Shown: positions 1 through 5,865 of the stretch, piece after piece | Position numbering within the stretch: position 1 is the first letter of the stretch | Layout of the letters: every line of letters begins with the position of its first letter | Origin: an uncultured Eubacteriales bacterium | GTDB taxonomy: Bacteria > Bacillota > Clostridia > Oscillospirales > Acutalibacteraceae | Assembly: GCA_934718145.1 (NCBI GenBank) | Contig: CAKUZC010000053.1 | Span: 1 to 7,136, forward strand | Reading direction: 5' to 3' | DNA: 7,136 bases | Notes under the pieces: generated by a model | The model's database searches: none | What the model was told of the DNA's origin: nothing | Seen by the model: the letters and a program-made list of their open reading frames with translations, nothing else | Made by a program: the position numbers and the translations under genes

Positions 1-91
1 ATCTGAACTGGAAAATGGAATTATTATCCCCGATGCATTAAATAAAGAAGTTGCAAAAAAAGTAGCGGAAGCTATTAAGAAAAGCATTTGA
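1..91 (+). CDS. C-terminal end of an upstream gene, possibly NAD(P)-dependent malic enzyme (5' end outside window)
   Basis: An open frame enters from the left edge (first full codon at base 2) and stops at TGA 89-91, giving 29 residues ending in KEVAKKVAEAIKKSI. The pattern G-I-I-I-P-D-x-L-(N/D)-x-x-V-x-x-x-V-A-x-A-(I/V) resembles the extreme C terminus of bacterial malic enzymes, where a YIIP..FD.RV..xVAxAV stretch is usual. Malic enzyme decarboxylates malate to pyruvate in the cytoplasm. With so few residues this is a guess by pattern; that a coding frame ends here is much safer than its identity. No convincing terminator hairpin follows it. Confidence 0.4.
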   Translation, partial: SELENGIIIPDALNKEVAKKVAEAIKKSI

Positions 92-155
92 TTTCTTGAA
101 TAAATTTTATTAAATTGTTTTAAAAAAAGTACGCTTAATTGTATATTGTAAATTC

Positions 156-184
156 TTGCTTGACACTTACGAATTAACTATAAT
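156..184 (+). promoter_or_regulatory. Promoter of the arginine deiminase gene
   Basis: A perfect -10 box TATAAT at 179-184 lies about 40 bases before the start codon. With a 17-base spacer the -35 would be TTGCTT at 156-161 (weak). A consensus TTGACA is also present at 160-165, but only 13 bases from the -10, too short for a standard sigma-A promoter. The -10 is convincing; which -35 is used is not settled. Confidence 0.6.
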
Positions 185-223
185 TAAGGTATCTGAATGA
201 TTTTATATTAAGGGGTTAGTTTA

Positions 224-1579
224 ATGAAAACATCGCGTTTATTTTTATCTATTTTGAGCGGATGCATACTTTCAAGTTCGGGTGCATTAAATTTTTCTGT
301 AAATGCAACTAATTCAATGAATGGTAGTATTGAAAATAAGAACTTAAAGGTTGTACCTTCCATTAATGTTAAAAGTGAAATTGATTGTTTAAAAAAGGTT
401 TTATTGCATCGTCCGGGTAAAGAGTTACTCAATCTTACACCTAATACGCTTGAGAGACTTCTTTTTGACGATATTCCCTTTTTAAAACTTGCTCAAAGTG
501 AACATGATGAATTTTCTAAAACATTGAAAGAAAATGGTGTTGAAGTTGTTTATCTTGAAGATCTCGCCGCTGAAGCTATAAATGTTTCTGAGGAAGTTAG
601 ACAACGTTTTATCCGTCAATTTGTAGACGAAGCAAGTGAAGACAGTGATATAAAAGCGGGATTGTATAAATTTTTGAATGAGATAAAAGACTCAAAAGAT
701 TTGATTTTAAAAACAATGGAAGGTATAAGATTGGAAGATGTAGCTAAGGTCGTAGGAGCTCTGCCTCAAAAATTAGCTTCAATGGATAGTAGCACACTTC
801 TTGCAGATCCGATGCCTAACTTGTATTTTACAAGAGATAATTTTGCTTCTGTCGGAAATGGAATAACTTTAAACAAGATGTATTCAGTTACCAGAAATAG
901 AGAAACTATATATGCTCAGTATATATTTTTATATCATCCTCAGTATAAAAACACTTTAAAGTACTATGACCGCAATGAAAAATATCATATTGAAGGCGGA
1001 GATATTTTAAATCTTAATTCAGAAACAGTCGCTGTTGGAATATCTCAAAGAACTGAAAAGGAAGCTATAGAAAAGTTTGCTAAGTATATTTTTAATGACC
1101 CTAATTCTGAAGTTAAAAATGTAGTTGCTTTTTATATTCCTCACAACAGAGCTATGATGCACTTAGATACAGTTTTTACACAAGTAGACAGGGATAAGTT
1201 TACAATACATCCCGAAATAAGAAAGGGCTTAAAGATATTTGAAATTTCGAAGGATAATGGTTCGGAAAATATTATTGCAAAAGAATCTTTTGATAATCTT
1301 GAGAATATTCTTAAAAAGTATCTTAAACTTGATAGTGTTACATTAATTCCTTGTGGAGGCAACGATTTAATTGCAGGTCAACGTGAACAATGGAACGATG
1401 GTTCAAATACACTTTGTATAGCCCCCGGAGTAGTTGTTGTTTACAATAGAAATGAAGTTACAAATGAAATTTTGAGAAAACACGGAATAAAAGTTTTGGA
1501 AATATCAAGTTCGGAACTTTCCAGGGGAAGAGGCGGCCCAAGATGTATGTCCATGCCTCTTATAAGAGAAAATTCATAG
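224..1579 (+). CDS. arcA: Arginine deiminase with N-terminal export signal
   Basis: Hydrolyses L-arginine to citrulline and ammonia. The 451-residue product matches the family throughout from about residue 46: VLLHRPGKEL (59-68), FDDIPFLKLAQ, PMPNLYFTRD (196-205), YHIEGGD (254-260), MHLDTVFTQVD (312-322), REQWNDGSNT and SRGRGGPRCMSMP (433-445). The expected catalytic set is complete: D205, E257, H313, D315, C441. The oddity is about 45 extra N-terminal residues: K2/R5, a hydrophobic core at 6-22 and a likely signal peptidase I site V26-N27-A28|T29. A lipobox-like L11-S12-G13-C14 is a second, less likely reading because the hydrophobic run before it is very short. The start is fixed by AGGGG at 211-215, 8 bases before the ATG; the next Met (residue 32) has no ribosome binding site. 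Usual ADI is about 410 residues and cytoplasmic. No arcB, arcC or arcD neighbour is seen, and a terminator follows directly. Function is near certain; export is inferred from the signal sequence. Confidence 0.95.
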   Translation: MKTSRLFLSILSGCILSSSGALNFSVNATNSMNGSIENKNLKVVPSINVKSEIDCLKKVLLHRPGKELLNLTPNTLERLLFDDIPFLKLAQSEHDEFSKTLKENGVEVVYLEDLAAEAINVSEEVRQRFIRQFVDEASEDSDIKAGLYKFLNEIKDSKDLILKTMEGIRLEDVAKVVGALPQKLASMDSSTLLADPMPNLYFTRDNFASVGNGITLNKMYSVTRNRETIYAQYIFLYHPQYKNTLKYYDRNEKYHIEGGDILNLNSETVAVGISQRTEKEAIEKFAKYIFNDPNSEVKNVVAFYIPHNRAMMHLDTVFTQVDRDKFTIHPEIRKGLKIFEISKDNGSENIIAKESFDNLENILKKYLKLDSVTLIPCGGNDLIAGQREQWNDGSNTLCIAPGVVVVYNRNEVTNEILRKHGIKVLEISSSELSRGRGGPRCMSMPLIRENS

Positions 1580-1592
1580 TAAATATGTCCAG

Positions 1593-1621
1593 ACCACGCT
1601 ACTAATGCGTGGTTTTCTTTT
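1593..1621 (+). terminator. Rho-independent terminator of arcA
   Basis: ACCACGC (1593-1599) pairs with GCGTGGT (1607-1613) around a 7-base loop and is followed by a T-rich tail to 1621. It begins 14 bases after the arcA stop codon. Confidence 0.85.
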
Positions 1622-1629
1622 ATCTAAAT

Positions 1630-1658
1630 AAAAAAATCCCCTCGGATTAACCGAGGGA
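1630..1658 (-). terminator. Rho-independent terminator of the Ser-rich exported protein gene
   Basis: On the minus strand CCCTCGG (1657-1651) pairs with CCGAGGG (1645-1639) around a 5-base loop, followed shortly by seven Ts (complement of the A-run 1630-1636). It serves the gene ending at 1703 and faces the arcA terminator, separating convergent transcripts. Confidence 0.85.
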
Positions 1659-1702
1659 ACGCTTAGTTAAAGTAAATTTAATAAATCAAGTTTTATCTTA
1701 TA

Positions 1703-2542
1703 TTATCCTCTTTCACTTTCGTCAGGAGTTATAACTCCTATATACTCGTCCAATGAATTTACCAAACCTTCGTAACGGTATTCAGAATTATAAGTGAATA
1801 ATTTTTTATTATCAACATATACAAACTCCCAATTTTTAGGATCCAAAGCAAGATTTTTTACTTCTTTAGTAGATAAGCCCGCTTGTGATACCATCATAAA
1901 CGTTGGCAACAACATAACGTATGTTTTTCCATTATGAGATACTCTAAAGTACTTATTAAAACCTTGGATTTTTTTTATTCCATCACGTGTGATGTAAGAA
2001 TCAGGTAGCTTTTTATTTACCAATGCCCATCCTGTGTTTTCTGTCATCATACTGAGATTAGGTTTCGAATAATCTTTATGAGCTTCGCAATATGCATATT
2101 TTTCTAAAAATACTTGATTGAGATTTTTGCAAATTACAGGTGGTTTTACTACGGGCGGTGCTACAGGTACAGGTACATAAATAACTTTAGGAGCTTTATA
2201 ATCAGAATCGTCATCAGAAGAACTGGAGCTGGAATCAGAACTCTTGCGACGTTTTTTACTAGGAGCACTATCATCTTTTTTATAGTTACGACTGCGTTTC
2301 TTCGATCCAGAATCAGCATCATTTGATCCTCTGTCATCATCTCTGCTGCTATTTGAACCAGCATGAGCACTAGTAAATGGTACAGACGAAACACTCATAG
2401 TTGCGCCGCTTGATCCAGTGGATCGTGTACTACCAGATTCAGAAGAATCAGGTTTATCTTTTGCTGCAAACACAGATGGGAGTGATGCTGATGATGCTGC
2501 CACTAAGGCACTCAAAGTTAATGATAATAATTTTTTACTCAT
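1703..2542 (-). CDS. Secreted Ser/Asp-rich protein with basic NLS-like patch, unknown function
   Basis: I do not recognise a family. The 279-residue product begins with a clear Sec signal: M-S-K-K, hydrophobic core (residues 5-22) and cleavage near V24-F25-A26. Residues about 30-115 are low complexity, dominated by Ser, Asp and Gly, interrupted by two basic clusters, KKRSR (81-85) and KKRRK (96-100), with an SSDSSSSSSDDDSD-type acidic run directly after (101-114). A Pro/Val hinge (122-137) leads to a compact C-terminal region (about 138-279) with C138 and C152 that may form a disulfide and several aromatic residues. The start is ATG 2542-2540, set by GGAGG at 2553-2549, 6 bases upstream; an in-frame ATG at 2557 would place that site inside the coding sequence. 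A perfect promoter and a terminator make it monocistronic. Expression and export are well supported. A eukaryotic target is only suggested by the NLS-like pattern; a cell-surface linker protein is the plain alternative. Confidence 0.85.
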   Translation of the reverse strand: MSKKLLSLTLSALVAASSASLPSVFAAKDKPDSSESGSTRSTGSSGATMSVSSVPFTSAHAGSNSSRDDDRGSNDADSGSKKRSRNYKKDDSAPSKKRRKSSDSSSSSSDDDSDYKAPKVIYVPVPVAPPVVKPPVICKNLNQVFLEKYAYCEAHKDYSKPNLSMMTENTGWALVNKKLPDSYITRDGIKKIQGFNKYFRVSHNGKTYVMLLPTFMMVSQAGLSTKEVKNLALDPKNWEFVYVDNKKLFTYNSEYRYEGLVNSLDEYIGVITPDESERG

Positions 2543-2589
2543 TTGTTTCCTCCACATTATTAAAAATTTTTTGGAACCTTACATTTACT

Positions 2590-2618
2590 ATTATAACGTA
2601 ATCATAACAAAATGTCAA
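2590..2618 (-). promoter_or_regulatory. Consensus sigma-A promoter of the Ser-rich exported protein gene
   Basis: On the minus strand TTGACA (2618-2613), a 17-base spacer and TATAAT (2595-2590): both hexamers are perfect matches at optimal spacing, about 48 bases upstream of the start codon. This predicts strong expression. Confidence 0.9.
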
Positions 2619-2674
2619 CTGATATTTATAAAAAAATTAAAAAATATTTTATTAAATTTTAAATGATATTTACT

Positions 2675-2688
2675 TAAAAATATTTTTA
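2675..2688. repeat. 14-base palindrome between divergent promoters
   Basis: TAAAAATATTTTTA (2675-2688) is a perfect palindrome in the very AT-rich stretch between the two divergent promoters. A shorter related copy, AAAATATTTT, lies at 2641-2650. It could be an operator, but such palindromes are expected by chance at this base composition. Confidence 0.25.
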
Positions 2689-2747
2689 TACTCATATATC
2701 AATAAAAGTTTTTGATTGTATAATATTTATAAAATTTTAAAAATCTA

Positions 2748-2777
2748 TTGACAATTATACTTGTATTCATATATAAT
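2748..2777 (+). promoter_or_regulatory. Sigma-A promoter of the leader-AAA+ gene
   Basis: TTGACA (2748-2753), an 18-base spacer and TATAAT (2772-2777); both hexamers are perfect. The start codon at 2817 is about 40 bases downstream of the -10. A TTG at 2748 that opens the frame further upstream is part of this -35 box and so cannot be the start. Confidence 0.88.
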
Positions 2778-2816
2778 TTTGGCAATTGGAAGTTTATTAT
2801 GAAAGGAAGAAAAGTC

Positions 2817-4436
2817 ATGAATGAAAAAGTAATGAAAGCACTTAGGAAAGTTATGTTAGATGAAAATTTTCAGAAAGAAATTTTTGACGATGATGTTCAG
2901 AGCACTGATAAGCTTTTTGAACTATGTAAAAAATGCTCCGATGAAGAATTTACAAAAAAAGAATTTGAATTTGTTTTATCTGAGCTTTTCGTTTTAGTTT
3001 TTGAAAATTCCGATAATTTGTCGGATATTTCTGAATCAGATTTACAAAATGTAGCCGGAGGAATAAAAATGAAAAAAGTTACGGCTGCATCACTTGCGAC
3101 ACTTTCCTTGATGGGAGTAATTCCAACCGGGATAAAAGATTTGGATTTTACTCCTAAAGCGGGTGCTGTCAGGATAATAGACACGGTAAAAGACGTTTGG
3201 GGAAGCATGGGAAAAAAAGATAAAATATTGGTGGGAGCCACTATTGCTACTATGATTCCGGCACTGTATAAAATAGGTAAGTGGTTATATGAACCTTTCA
3301 TAAACGATATTGTAAATCCTTCTGTAAATTGGTTTAAAGATAACTTTATTTATAATAAACTCAAACTAGAGAAGGATCCAGTAAAGTTTAGAGAATTGGC
3401 TGAAAAGTTTTTGAAAGAAAATGTCTTTGCTCAGGATAAAGCTATAGAAAGGATCATAAACAGTATGAGTGGCCATATAGATATGTGGAGGGAAAGCGAT
3501 ACTACCGGCAAACCGTGCACTTCTGCTTGTGCAATGACATTTATCGGAGATTCTGGTACCGGAAAAACTTATACTGCCAGATTACTTTCTCAACTTCTTT
3601 TTGCCAGAGACATGCAACCATGGCAGTTTATTACTGCTACATCAATTAAAGCTCCTGCCGCACCTTCAAATGTGCCAAAAGTGACTGTAAACTTTAATTC
3701 ACTTGGTATGAAGCAAGATAAAGATAATTCAAATAAAACAGAAGAACTTTCTCCCGCTGATCAATTGTTTAACGAAAATTCAGAAATTGTACGTCAATTA
3801 AGTAGGAACAATAAAGTTATTATTGTCATAGATGAAATAGATAAGATTCATAAGAACGACCCACAGGATACCATCTTAGAACGTCTTCGCGACGCAAAAG
3901 ATACAGGAAAGCTAAGAATAAGGATTTCAAATAACGAATATAAAGATATTGATGTTTCCAGAACTGTATTTATTTGTATCAGTAATGAATTACGTGAATG
4001 TTGGGGATTGCCTAAAAAAGAGCTTACAGAGGCGGAAAAAGCCGCTAGAACAACTGTTCAACGAGATAAATCTCTTGTTAATCGTTTTGACATTATTGAA
4101 TTTGAAAACTTTAAAAAAGAAGATTATGCGGTTGTTTTGAAACCTTTAACAGAACAAATAAAAAAATCCTATCTTCAAATTTATAACATGGATATTGAGT
4201 TTTCGGAAGACTTTGAGAAAACTGTAGGCCAAGTCGCCGAAGAGAGAAATAAAGGTGTTAGAGGATTAAACGATTTTCTTGTAGAATTAAGAGGCAAATT
4301 GGTTGATTGTCGTTCTAAAAACAAAATTTTACCAAATGAAAATCCTTTAGAGACAAAAGAAAAAGCTGTTTGGAAAGTTATTGTTAAATACGATAAATCA
4401 AAAGATATGTTTAGTGTTGAAGCTACTAAAAAATAA
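2817..4436 (+). CDS. Nif11-type double-glycine leader fused to a membrane-associated, ClpB-D2/torsin-like AAA+ ATPase
   Basis: A 539-residue modular protein. Residues 1-82 look like a Nif11-type leader: helical, acidic, ending LSDISESDLQNVAGG with the usual spacing I71, L76, V79, G81-G82. Such leaders direct peptides to C39-peptidase ABC exporters. Residues 85-102 (MKKVTAASLATLSLMGVI) look like a Sec signal or anchor, and 137-151 is a second hydrophobic segment. From about 195 comes a complete AAA+ core: Walker A GDSGTGKT (244-251), Walker B VIIVIDEIDK (334-343), sensor-1 N390, arginine finger in NRFD (R423), sensor-2 in GVRG (R482). The order hydrophobic segment, N-V-F-A-Q-D-K-A-I and D-E-I-D-K-I-H recalls torsins and the second ClpB domain, ATP-driven protein remodelers. 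No aromatic pore-loop motif is evident. The start at 2817 is chosen for GGAAG at 2805-2809; the in-frame ATG at 2799 has none. Flanked by promoter and terminator, with no exporter nearby. The ATPase assignment is firm; export and substrate are inference. Confidence 0.88.
   Translation: MNEKVMKALRKVMLDENFQKEIFDDDVQSTDKLFELCKKCSDEEFTKKEFEFVLSELFVLVFENSDNLSDISESDLQNVAGGIKMKKVTAASLATLSLMGVIPTGIKDLDFTPKAGAVRIIDTVKDVWGSMGKKDKILVGATIATMIPALYKIGKWLYEPFINDIVNPSVNWFKDNFIYNKLKLEKDPVKFRELAEKFLKENVFAQDKAIERIINSMSGHIDMWRESDTTGKPCTSACAMTFIGDSGTGKTYTARLLSQLLFARDMQPWQFITATSIKAPAAPSNVPKVTVNFNSLGMKQDKDNSNKTEELSPADQLFNENSEIVRQLSRNNKVIIVIDEIDKIHKNDPQDTILERLRDAKDTGKLRIRISNNEYKDIDVSRTVFICISNELRECWGLPKKELTEAEKAARTTVQRDKSLVNRFDIIEFENFKKEDYAVVLKPLTEQIKKSYLQIYNMDIEFSEDFEKTVGQVAEERNKGVRGLNDFLVELRGKLVDCRSKNKILPNENPLETKEKAVWKVIVKYDKSKDMFSVEATKK
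3057..3071 (+). promoter_or_regulatory. Internal ribosome binding site and start codon inside the leader-AAA+ gene
   Basis: The codons GGA GGA for the double glycine (3057-3062) are a perfect Shine-Dalgarno sequence 6 bases before an in-frame ATG (3069-3071, residue 85). Initiation here would give a 455-residue AAA+ protein starting MKKVTAASLA, a good Sec-type n- and h-region, without the Nif11 leader. The site is seen directly; its use is inferred. Confidence 0.5.
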
Positions 4437-4441
4437 ACATA

Positions 4442-4466
4442 CACCGGCCATATGCCGGTGCTTTTC
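4442..4466 (+). terminator. Rho-independent terminator of the leader-AAA+ gene
   Basis: CACCGGC (4442-4448) pairs with GCCGGTG (4454-4460) around a 5-base loop, followed by CTTTTCT. It starts 6 bases after the stop codon. Confidence 0.85.
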
Positions 4467-4506
4467 TGTATGTAAAACTATAATGTAATTTTTTAAATCA
4501 CTAAAT

Positions 4507-4531
4507 AAAAAAACCTACCCATAAATTAGGT
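4507..4531 (-). terminator. Probable weak terminator of the rpsU-yqeG-aroQ-ireB cluster
   Basis: On the minus strand ACCTA (4531-4527) can pair with TAGGT (4517-4513) around a 9-base loop, followed by a run of Ts (complement of 4507-4513). The stem is short, but the position just after ireB and the T-run fit a terminator. Confidence 0.55.
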
Positions 4532-4558
4532 AAGTTCTTGAAGTTCCAAAAATTATAT

Positions 4559-4804
4559 CTAGTTACTGAGATAAAATTTAATTAATATTTTAAGTAACTC
4601 ATATCGGTCTATTTTTTGTATAAGATTTCTTGCATTATTGTGAGTAGTTATGTACGTAGGGTCTTCCGATAATATATAACCGGCTATTTGGTTAATAGGG
4701 TTGTACCCGTTTTCAAGTAAAGCGTCATAAACGAGGGTTAAAGTGGTTTTGGCATTTGTTTCTTTATCGTTTCCTAGCGAAAAAGTTATGGTTTTATCAT
4801 ACAT
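4559..4804 (-). CDS. ireB: IreB/UPF0297 family regulatory phosphoprotein
   Basis: The 81-residue product fits the IreB (YrzL, UPF0297) family: a short N-terminal stretch DKTITFSL with Thr5 and Thr7, then VYDALLENGYNPINQIAGYI, a SEDPTYITTHNNARNLI block and a C-terminal helix. In enterococci IreB is a small cytoplasmic protein phosphorylated on N-terminal threonines by the PASTA kinase IreK and acts in cell-envelope stress and cephalosporin resistance; the two threonines here would be the expected acceptors. The length is slightly below the usual 85-90, with a shorter tail. GGGGAGG at 4820-4814, 9 bases upstream, fixes the ATG. In many Clostridia and Bacilli this gene precedes ruvX; here no ruvX follows and a terminator closes the cluster. 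It lies 58 bases after aroQ with no promoter seen between, so co-transcription is likely. Confidence 0.93.
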   Translation of the reverse strand: MYDKTITFSLGNDKETNAKTTLTLVYDALLENGYNPINQIAGYILSEDPTYITTHNNARNLIQKIDRYELLKILIKFYLSN

Positions 4805-4862
4805 GTATAAATACCTCCCCTTAAAACTCAGTATGATTTAAGAAATCTTTAACTGTAATTTA

Positions 4863-5300
4863 TTAAATTATTTCTTTTAATGCACTTAGAGCTAAAAAAT
4901 AACTGTTTTTTCCGAAACCGGTTATTTGACCGGCACAAACTTCTGCTAAAACAGAATGTCGGCGAAATTGTTCTCTTGAGTAAATGTGAGTCATATGGGC
5001 TTCGATAAACGGAATTTTTATGAACGAAATAGCGTCGTGCAGGGAATAGCTGTAATAACACAGCGCACCTGCATTTATTATTCCACCTTCATATTTTTCT
5101 TTGGATTCATGAATTTTATCTATGAGGGCACCTTCCCAATTAGATTGAAAAACTTCACAATTCAATCCAAGACTTTCTCCATGAGATATTATTTGAGAAG
5201 TTATACTTTCGGCGGTTTCTTCACCGTATATGCCTTTTTCTCGCAGACCTGTCATATTCATATTAGGCCCAAGGAGAATTATAACATTTTTTTTCCTCAT
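4863..5300 (-). CDS. aroQ: Type II 3-dehydroquinate dehydratase
   Basis: Catalyses the dehydration of 3-dehydroquinate to 3-dehydroshikimate in the shikimate pathway; the family forms cytoplasmic dodecamers. The 145-residue product has normal family length. Seen in order: GPNMNMTGLREKGIYG (11-26) with N13, R20 and the catalytic Y25; QSNWEGALIDKIHE (52-65); IINAGAL (74-80) with N76; IEAHMTHIYSREQFRRHS (99-116) with E100, H102, R109 and R113; and GQITGFGKNSYFLALSAL. By comparison with the well-studied mycobacterial enzyme one substrate-binding residue differs: the THTS loop reads CYYS (81-84), so Tyr82 replaces the conserved His. ATG 5300-5298 follows AGGAGA at 5316-5311. It sits 21 bases after yqeG and upstream of ireB in the same direction, so it probably shares their transcript. 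The family call is firm; full activity with the Tyr change is unverified. Confidence 0.94.
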   Translation of the reverse strand: MRKKNVIILLGPNMNMTGLREKGIYGEETAESITSQIISHGESLGLNCEVFQSNWEGALIDKIHESKEKYEGGIINAGALCYYSYSLHDAISFIKIPFIEAHMTHIYSREQFRRHSVLAEVCAGQITGFGKNSYFLALSALKEII

Positions 5301-5321
5301 GAATTCACTGTCTCCTAAAAA

Positions 5322-5816
5322 TTATTTTTTGAATCTAAATTTCCTTCTCACAGGCTTTTCGAAGAATCTCTTAATTTTAAGTAGTAGAGTTTTACTTGGG
5401 CTCATAGGTTCAACTAGTATAGATTTTATTTTTAGTAAGTTTGCACCTACTATATCTGTAAATACTTGATCTCCTATCATTAATACTTGTTCGGGCGATA
5501 TCTTTAAAATTTTTATAGCTTTAATTATTCCCTTAGGAAAAGGTTTAAATCCCATACTTATTCCCAAAACATTCAGTTTGCTTGCAAACTCATCTACTCT
5601 GCTTTTGAAATTATTGGAAACAAGTATTATTTTTATATCAACCGATTTCAATTGATTTATCCATACTGAAACTTCCTTATCGGGTTCCGGATGACCATTT
5701 GGAGTAAGAGTATCATCTATGTCCAAAATAATTCCTTTAAAACCGTTTTTGTTCAAAAATTCTTCGGTAACGTCCGTAACTTTTTTCATACAATAGGTAG
5801 GAGTAAAAAGTGACAC
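5322..5816 (-). CDS. yqeG: YqeG family HAD-IIIA phosphatase
   Basis: A 164-residue haloacid dehalogenase-superfamily protein of the YqeG type found in low-GC Gram-positives; its physiological substrate is not established. HAD motifs are complete: motif I ILDIDDTLTP (30-39) with D32 and D34, motif II VSNN (66-69), motif III Lys within GFKPFPKG (89-96, likely K95), motif IV MIGDQVFTDIVGAN (113-126) with D116 and D121. YqeG relatives often have DLDNT in motif I; here it is DIDDT. The start is GTG 5816-5814, preceded at 7 bases by GGAGG within a strong AAGGAGGT (5830-5823), and the resulting N terminus S-L-F-T-P-T-Y matches the F-x-P-x-x-Y/F opening of the family better than the internal ATG nine codons on. 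The C terminus is very basic (KRFFEKPVRRKFRFKK). It follows rpsU by about 100 bases, across an inverted repeat, and precedes aroQ. Confidence 0.92.
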   Translation of the reverse strand: MSLFTPTYCMKKVTDVTEEFLNKNGFKGIILDIDDTLTPNGHPEPDKEVSVWINQLKSVDIKIILVSNNFKSRVDEFASKLNVLGISMGFKPFPKGIIKAIKILKISPEQVLMIGDQVFTDIVGANLLKIKSILVEPMSPSKTLLLKIKRFFEKPVRRKFRFKK

Positions 5817-5865
5817 TTCAAAACCTCCTTCTCATATAAGTTTGAAGTGATAATCAAATACATCT

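Noticed and set aside
160..165. TTGACA as -35 of the arcA promoter
   Set aside because: It is only 13 bases from the TATAAT at 179-184, and no good -10 lies 16-18 bases downstream. It may contribute but is not a standard pairing.
92..223. Possible small gene or RNA between the first fragment and arcA
   Set aside because: Only a promoter and an AT-rich stretch are visible; no open frame with a ribosome binding site and no stable hairpin.
257..268. Lipobox L-S-G-C, making the deiminase a lipoprotein
   Set aside because: The hydrophobic stretch before Cys14 is only about six residues, shorter than usual; cleavage after V-N-A at residue 28 fits better. Not fully excluded.
2543..2557. Five extra N-terminal residues (M-W-R-K-Q) on the Ser-rich protein
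   Set aside because: The codons TGG AGG are part of the GGAGG ribosome binding site for ATG 2542, which also begins a standard signal peptide.
2114..2666. Several open frames within and upstream of the Ser-rich gene on both strands
   Set aside because: They arise from the repetitive Ser/Asp codons and AT-rich spacer; none has a ribosome binding site or sensible composition.
2748..2816. Upstream start for the leader-AAA+ gene (TTG at 2748 or ATG at 2799)
   Set aside because: The TTG is the first half of the -35 box of the gene's own promoter, so it is not transcribed. ATG 2799 has no Shine-Dalgarno, whereas ATG 2817 is preceded by GGAAG at 7 bases.
4986..5469. Plus-strand open frames opposite aroQ and yqeG
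   Set aside because: They lack ribosome binding sites, overlap well-supported genes on the other strand and encode Phe/Ile-rich sequence typical of antisense frames.
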